From assembly GCA_025463985.1 (NCBI GenBank), contig JAODBM010000044.1, forward strand, positions 1 through 40,213: 40,213 nt of DNA, written 5' to 3'. Shown here one piece after another: positions 38,571 through 40,213 of this stretch (within the stretch, counting starts at the first letter, position 1; every line of letters starts with the position of its first letter). The translations under genes were made by a program, and so were the position numbers. This DNA is from Acidimicrobiales bacterium. Its GTDB lineage: Bacteria > Actinomycetota > Acidimicrobiia > Acidimicrobiales > Iamiaceae. Under the pieces are notes generated by a model. It had not been told where the DNA came from and searched no databases. It was given only the letters and a program-made list of their open reading frames with translations.

Positions 38571-39384
38571 CGGCATCGAGCTGACCGTCCACGACCTCGG
38601 CGGTGCCGGCGCGCCTGCGCTGCTCTGCCACGCGACCGGCTTCCACGGCCGCATGTGGGAGCCCGTGGCCGCGCACGTCCACGGTCTGCGGATGTGGGCT
38701 CCCGACATGCGGGGCCACGGCACGTCAGCGACGCCGCTCAGCTACCCCTTCGTCTGGGCCGGCTTCGCGGACGACGTGCTCACCTGCCTCGACGGGCTCG
38801 GGCTCGACCGGCCGATCGGGATCGGCCACTCGATGGGTGGCGGGGCCCTGCTGCTGGCCGAGCAGCGCCGACCGGGCACCTTCGCCGGCCTGTGGGCGTA
38901 CGAGCCGGTGCTGTTCCCGCCCGACCTGCGACCCCCAGGCGACCAAAACCCGCTGGCCGAAGGCGCCCGCCGGCGGCGGTCCTCGTTCCCCTCCTTCGAG
39001 GCCGCGCTCGAGAACTTCGCGACGAAGCCGCCCATGGACGCGTTCGTGCCGGCGGCCCGGCAGGCCTACGTCGAGCACGGGTTCGCCCCCGAAGCCGACG
39101 GCTCGGTGACGCTGCGCTGCCGAGCCGAGGACGAGGCCCGGGTGTACGAGATGGCCCTGCGGCACGAGGCGTTCGCCCACCTGGGCGAAGTGCGCTGCCC
39201 GGTGCTGGTCGTCCAGGGCCGGCCCGGCATCCCGGGCCCCGGGACGGTCGCGCCGCTCGTGGCCGAGACCCTCCCGCACGGCCAGCTCGAGACCCACCAC
39301 CACCTCGACCACTTCGGCCCGATGGTCGCTCCCGCCGAGGTGGCCGCCAGCATCGACCGGTTCGTGGCCGGGCTGCACGCCTGA
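38551..39384 (+). CDS. Alpha/beta hydrolase
   Basis: A 277-residue alpha/beta-hydrolase-fold enzyme. The oxyanion segment is LLCHATGFHGRMWEPVAAHV, the D-R-G turn is WAPDMRGHGTSA, the nucleophile elbow is GHSMGGGALL (Ser at about 94) and the catalytic His is in HHHLDHFGPM near the C-terminus. The third catalytic acid is probably in the loop after VLVVQG, where the family usually has Asp/Glu; here GRPGIPGPG follows, so it is not obvious. Esterase, lipase or C-C hydrolase activity cannot be distinguished. GTG 38551 is used since it yields the canonical first strand MHLPSTDGIELTVHD. Confidence 0.88.
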   Translation: MHLPSTDGIELTVHDLGGAGAPALLCHATGFHGRMWEPVAAHVHGLRMWAPDMRGHGTSATPLSYPFVWAGFADDVLTCLDGLGLDRPIGIGHSMGGGALLLAEQRRPGTFAGLWAYEPVLFPPDLRPPGDQNPLAEGARRRRSSFPSFEAALENFATKPPMDAFVPAARQAYVEHGFAPEADGSVTLRCRAEDEARVYEMALRHEAFAHLGEVRCPVLVVQGRPGIPGPGTVAPLVAETLPHGQLETHHHLDHFGPMVAPAEVAASIDRFVAGLHA

Positions 39385-39434
39385 GGGAGCGAGCGTCCCC
39401 CGCCACTGTCACTGCCCCTGGATACCGTGGGGGC

Positions 39435-40213
39435 ATGCCGTTGGCCCCTCCCACCTCCCTCTCCCCGTCGAAGGTCTCGGCGTTCAAAGACTGTGCGCTC
39501 GCGTTCCGGTTCTCGGCCATCGACCATCTGCCCGAGCCGCCGTCGCCGGCCGCCACCAAGGGCACGCTGGTGCACCTCGCCCTCGAGCATCTCTTCGAGC
39601 GCCCGGCTCCCGACCGCACCATCGATGCGGCGCTGCTCGACCTCGATCAGGCCGGCGCCGAGATCCGCACCGATCCCGACTTCACCGAGCTGGATCTCGA
39701 CAGCGAGGCGGAGGCCGCCTTCTTCGCCGACGCCGAGGTGCTGGTCCGGCGCTACTTCGAGCTGGAAGACCCGCGAGACATCCACCCCATCGGCCTCGAG
39801 CTCAAGCTCGAGGCCCGCATCGGCGACCTGCGCCTGCGCGGCATCATCGACCGTCTCGAGCTCGACGCCGACGGTGAGCTGGTGGTCACCGACTACAAGT
39901 CGGGCAAGGCGCCCAACGAGCGCTACGAGCAGAGCCGGCTCGGCGGCGTGCACTTCTACTCGTTCCTCTGCGAAGAGCTGTTCGGCAAGCGGCCGGCCCG
40001 GGTCCAGCTGCTCTACCTCGGCGATCCGATGGTGATCACCACCGTGCCGAGCGACCAGTCCAGCCGGGGCCTGCGCTCCAAGGTGGCGGCCATCTGGCAG
40101 GCCGTCGAGCTTGCCTGCGAGCGCGACGACTTCCGGCCCAAGCCGTCCCGCCTGTGCGACTTCTGCGCCTTCAAGGACCGCTGCCCGGCGTGGGCCCACG
40201 CCCGTCCCGTGGC
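39435..40213 (+). CDS. RecB/Cas4-like PD-(D/E)XK nuclease with Fe-S cluster cysteines, C-terminally cut by the window edge
   Basis: The 259 visible codons form a nearly complete RecB-family exonuclease domain. Active-site residues: His47 (GTLVHLALE), Asp139 (GIIDRLE), and Asp153-Tyr-Lys155 (DYKSGK). One Cys near the N-terminus (Cys20, FKDCALAF) and three near the C-terminus (Cys241, Cys244, Cys250: LCDFCAFKDRCPAW) have the spacing of the 4Fe-4S staple of AddB and Cas4 nucleases. No cas gene or helicase domain is adjacent, so it is a stand-alone nuclease, as common in Actinobacteria, with presumed repair function. ATG 39435 precedes the conserved SLSPSKVSAFKDC start. Confidence 0.92.
   Translation, partial: MPLAPPTSLSPSKVSAFKDCALAFRFSAIDHLPEPPSPAATKGTLVHLALEHLFERPAPDRTIDAALLDLDQAGAEIRTDPDFTELDLDSEAEAAFFADAEVLVRRYFELEDPRDIHPIGLELKLEARIGDLRLRGIIDRLELDADGELVVTDYKSGKAPNERYEQSRLGGVHFYSFLCEELFGKRPARVQLLYLGDPMVITTVPSDQSSRGLRSKVAAIWQAVELACERDDFRPKPSRLCDFCAFKDRCPAWAHARPV

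Noticed and set aside
39435-40213. Cas4 of a CRISPR system
   Set aside because: The Fe-S nuclease motifs fit Cas4 and stand-alone RecB-like nucleases alike; no cas1/cas2 or repeats are nearby.

Overview
This is a very GC-rich chromosomal window with ordinary, densely packed bacterial genes. It has an actinobacterial gene set: NucS instead of MutS/MutL mismatch repair, a deazaflavin (LLM-type) oxidoreductase, DUF3039, a wax-ester/diacylglycerol acyltransferase, an IpdC/nitronate-monooxygenase-type flavoenzyme, FadD19-like and FadE-like proteins, and many GTG starts. The many acyl-CoA and sterol-type genes without mycobacterial cell-wall genes suggest the Acidimicrobiia (Ilumatobacter/Iamia-like), but that placement is inference. 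I see no rRNA, tRNA, CRISPR array, transposase or phage gene. No stretch over 300 bases lacks a gene; the longest gap (3806-4008) is filled by a tandem array of palindromic repeats.

Layout. 1-3.8 kb: edge-truncated CysQ/inositol-phosphatase-type gene, a GAF-PAS-GAF-SpoIIE phosphatase, and a divergent crotonase-fold protein. 3.8-7.7 kb: repeat array, ABC1/UbiB kinase, NucS, a DUF4253 protein and a small secreted protein. 7.8-10.8 kb (minus): SDR, MaoC hydratase and cytochrome P450, an operon resembling steroid or branched acyl-CoA oxidation. 11-17 kb: VanW-family protein, FAD oxidoreductase, then WS/DGAT overlapping a geranylgeranyl-reductase-family protein. 17-23.2 kb: NMO-type flavoenzyme, DMT transporter, a 48-bp palindrome and G-rich tract, VOC protein and DUF3039, ALDH, LLM oxidoreductase, and a small hypothetical. 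23.3-25 kb: MarR regulator translationally coupled to an MFS exporter. 25-30 kb: divergent acyl-CoA dehydrogenase and FadD-type ligase, a Bax-inhibitor-1-type membrane protein, and a second SDR. 30-34 kb: ECF sigma factor with a coupled, very large membrane-anchored anti-sigma-like protein, divergent from a gamma-glutamyltransferase. 34-40.2 kb: second acyl-CoA dehydrogenase, two small proteins, TetR coupled to an SCP2-domain protein, an NTF2-like protein, a NERD-like protein overlapping an alpha/beta hydrolase, and an edge-truncated Fe-S RecB/Cas4-type nuclease.

How it fits together. The recurrent theme is acyl-CoA/sterol-side-chain-type catabolism: ligase, two dehydrogenases, MaoC hydratase, two 17beta-HSD4-like SDRs, a crotonase-fold enzyme, P450, NMO-type flavoenzyme and an SCP2-domain protein. 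Three of these transcription units share an 18-bp dyad, CTTGACCNNCGGGTCAAG, just upstream of the start codon (17064, 26314, 35460). This suggests an undescribed regulon scattered through the window. A separate family of 49-bp palindromic elements occurs at three intergenic sites, three of its five copies in tandem. These two non-coding signals are the most novel content I can see.
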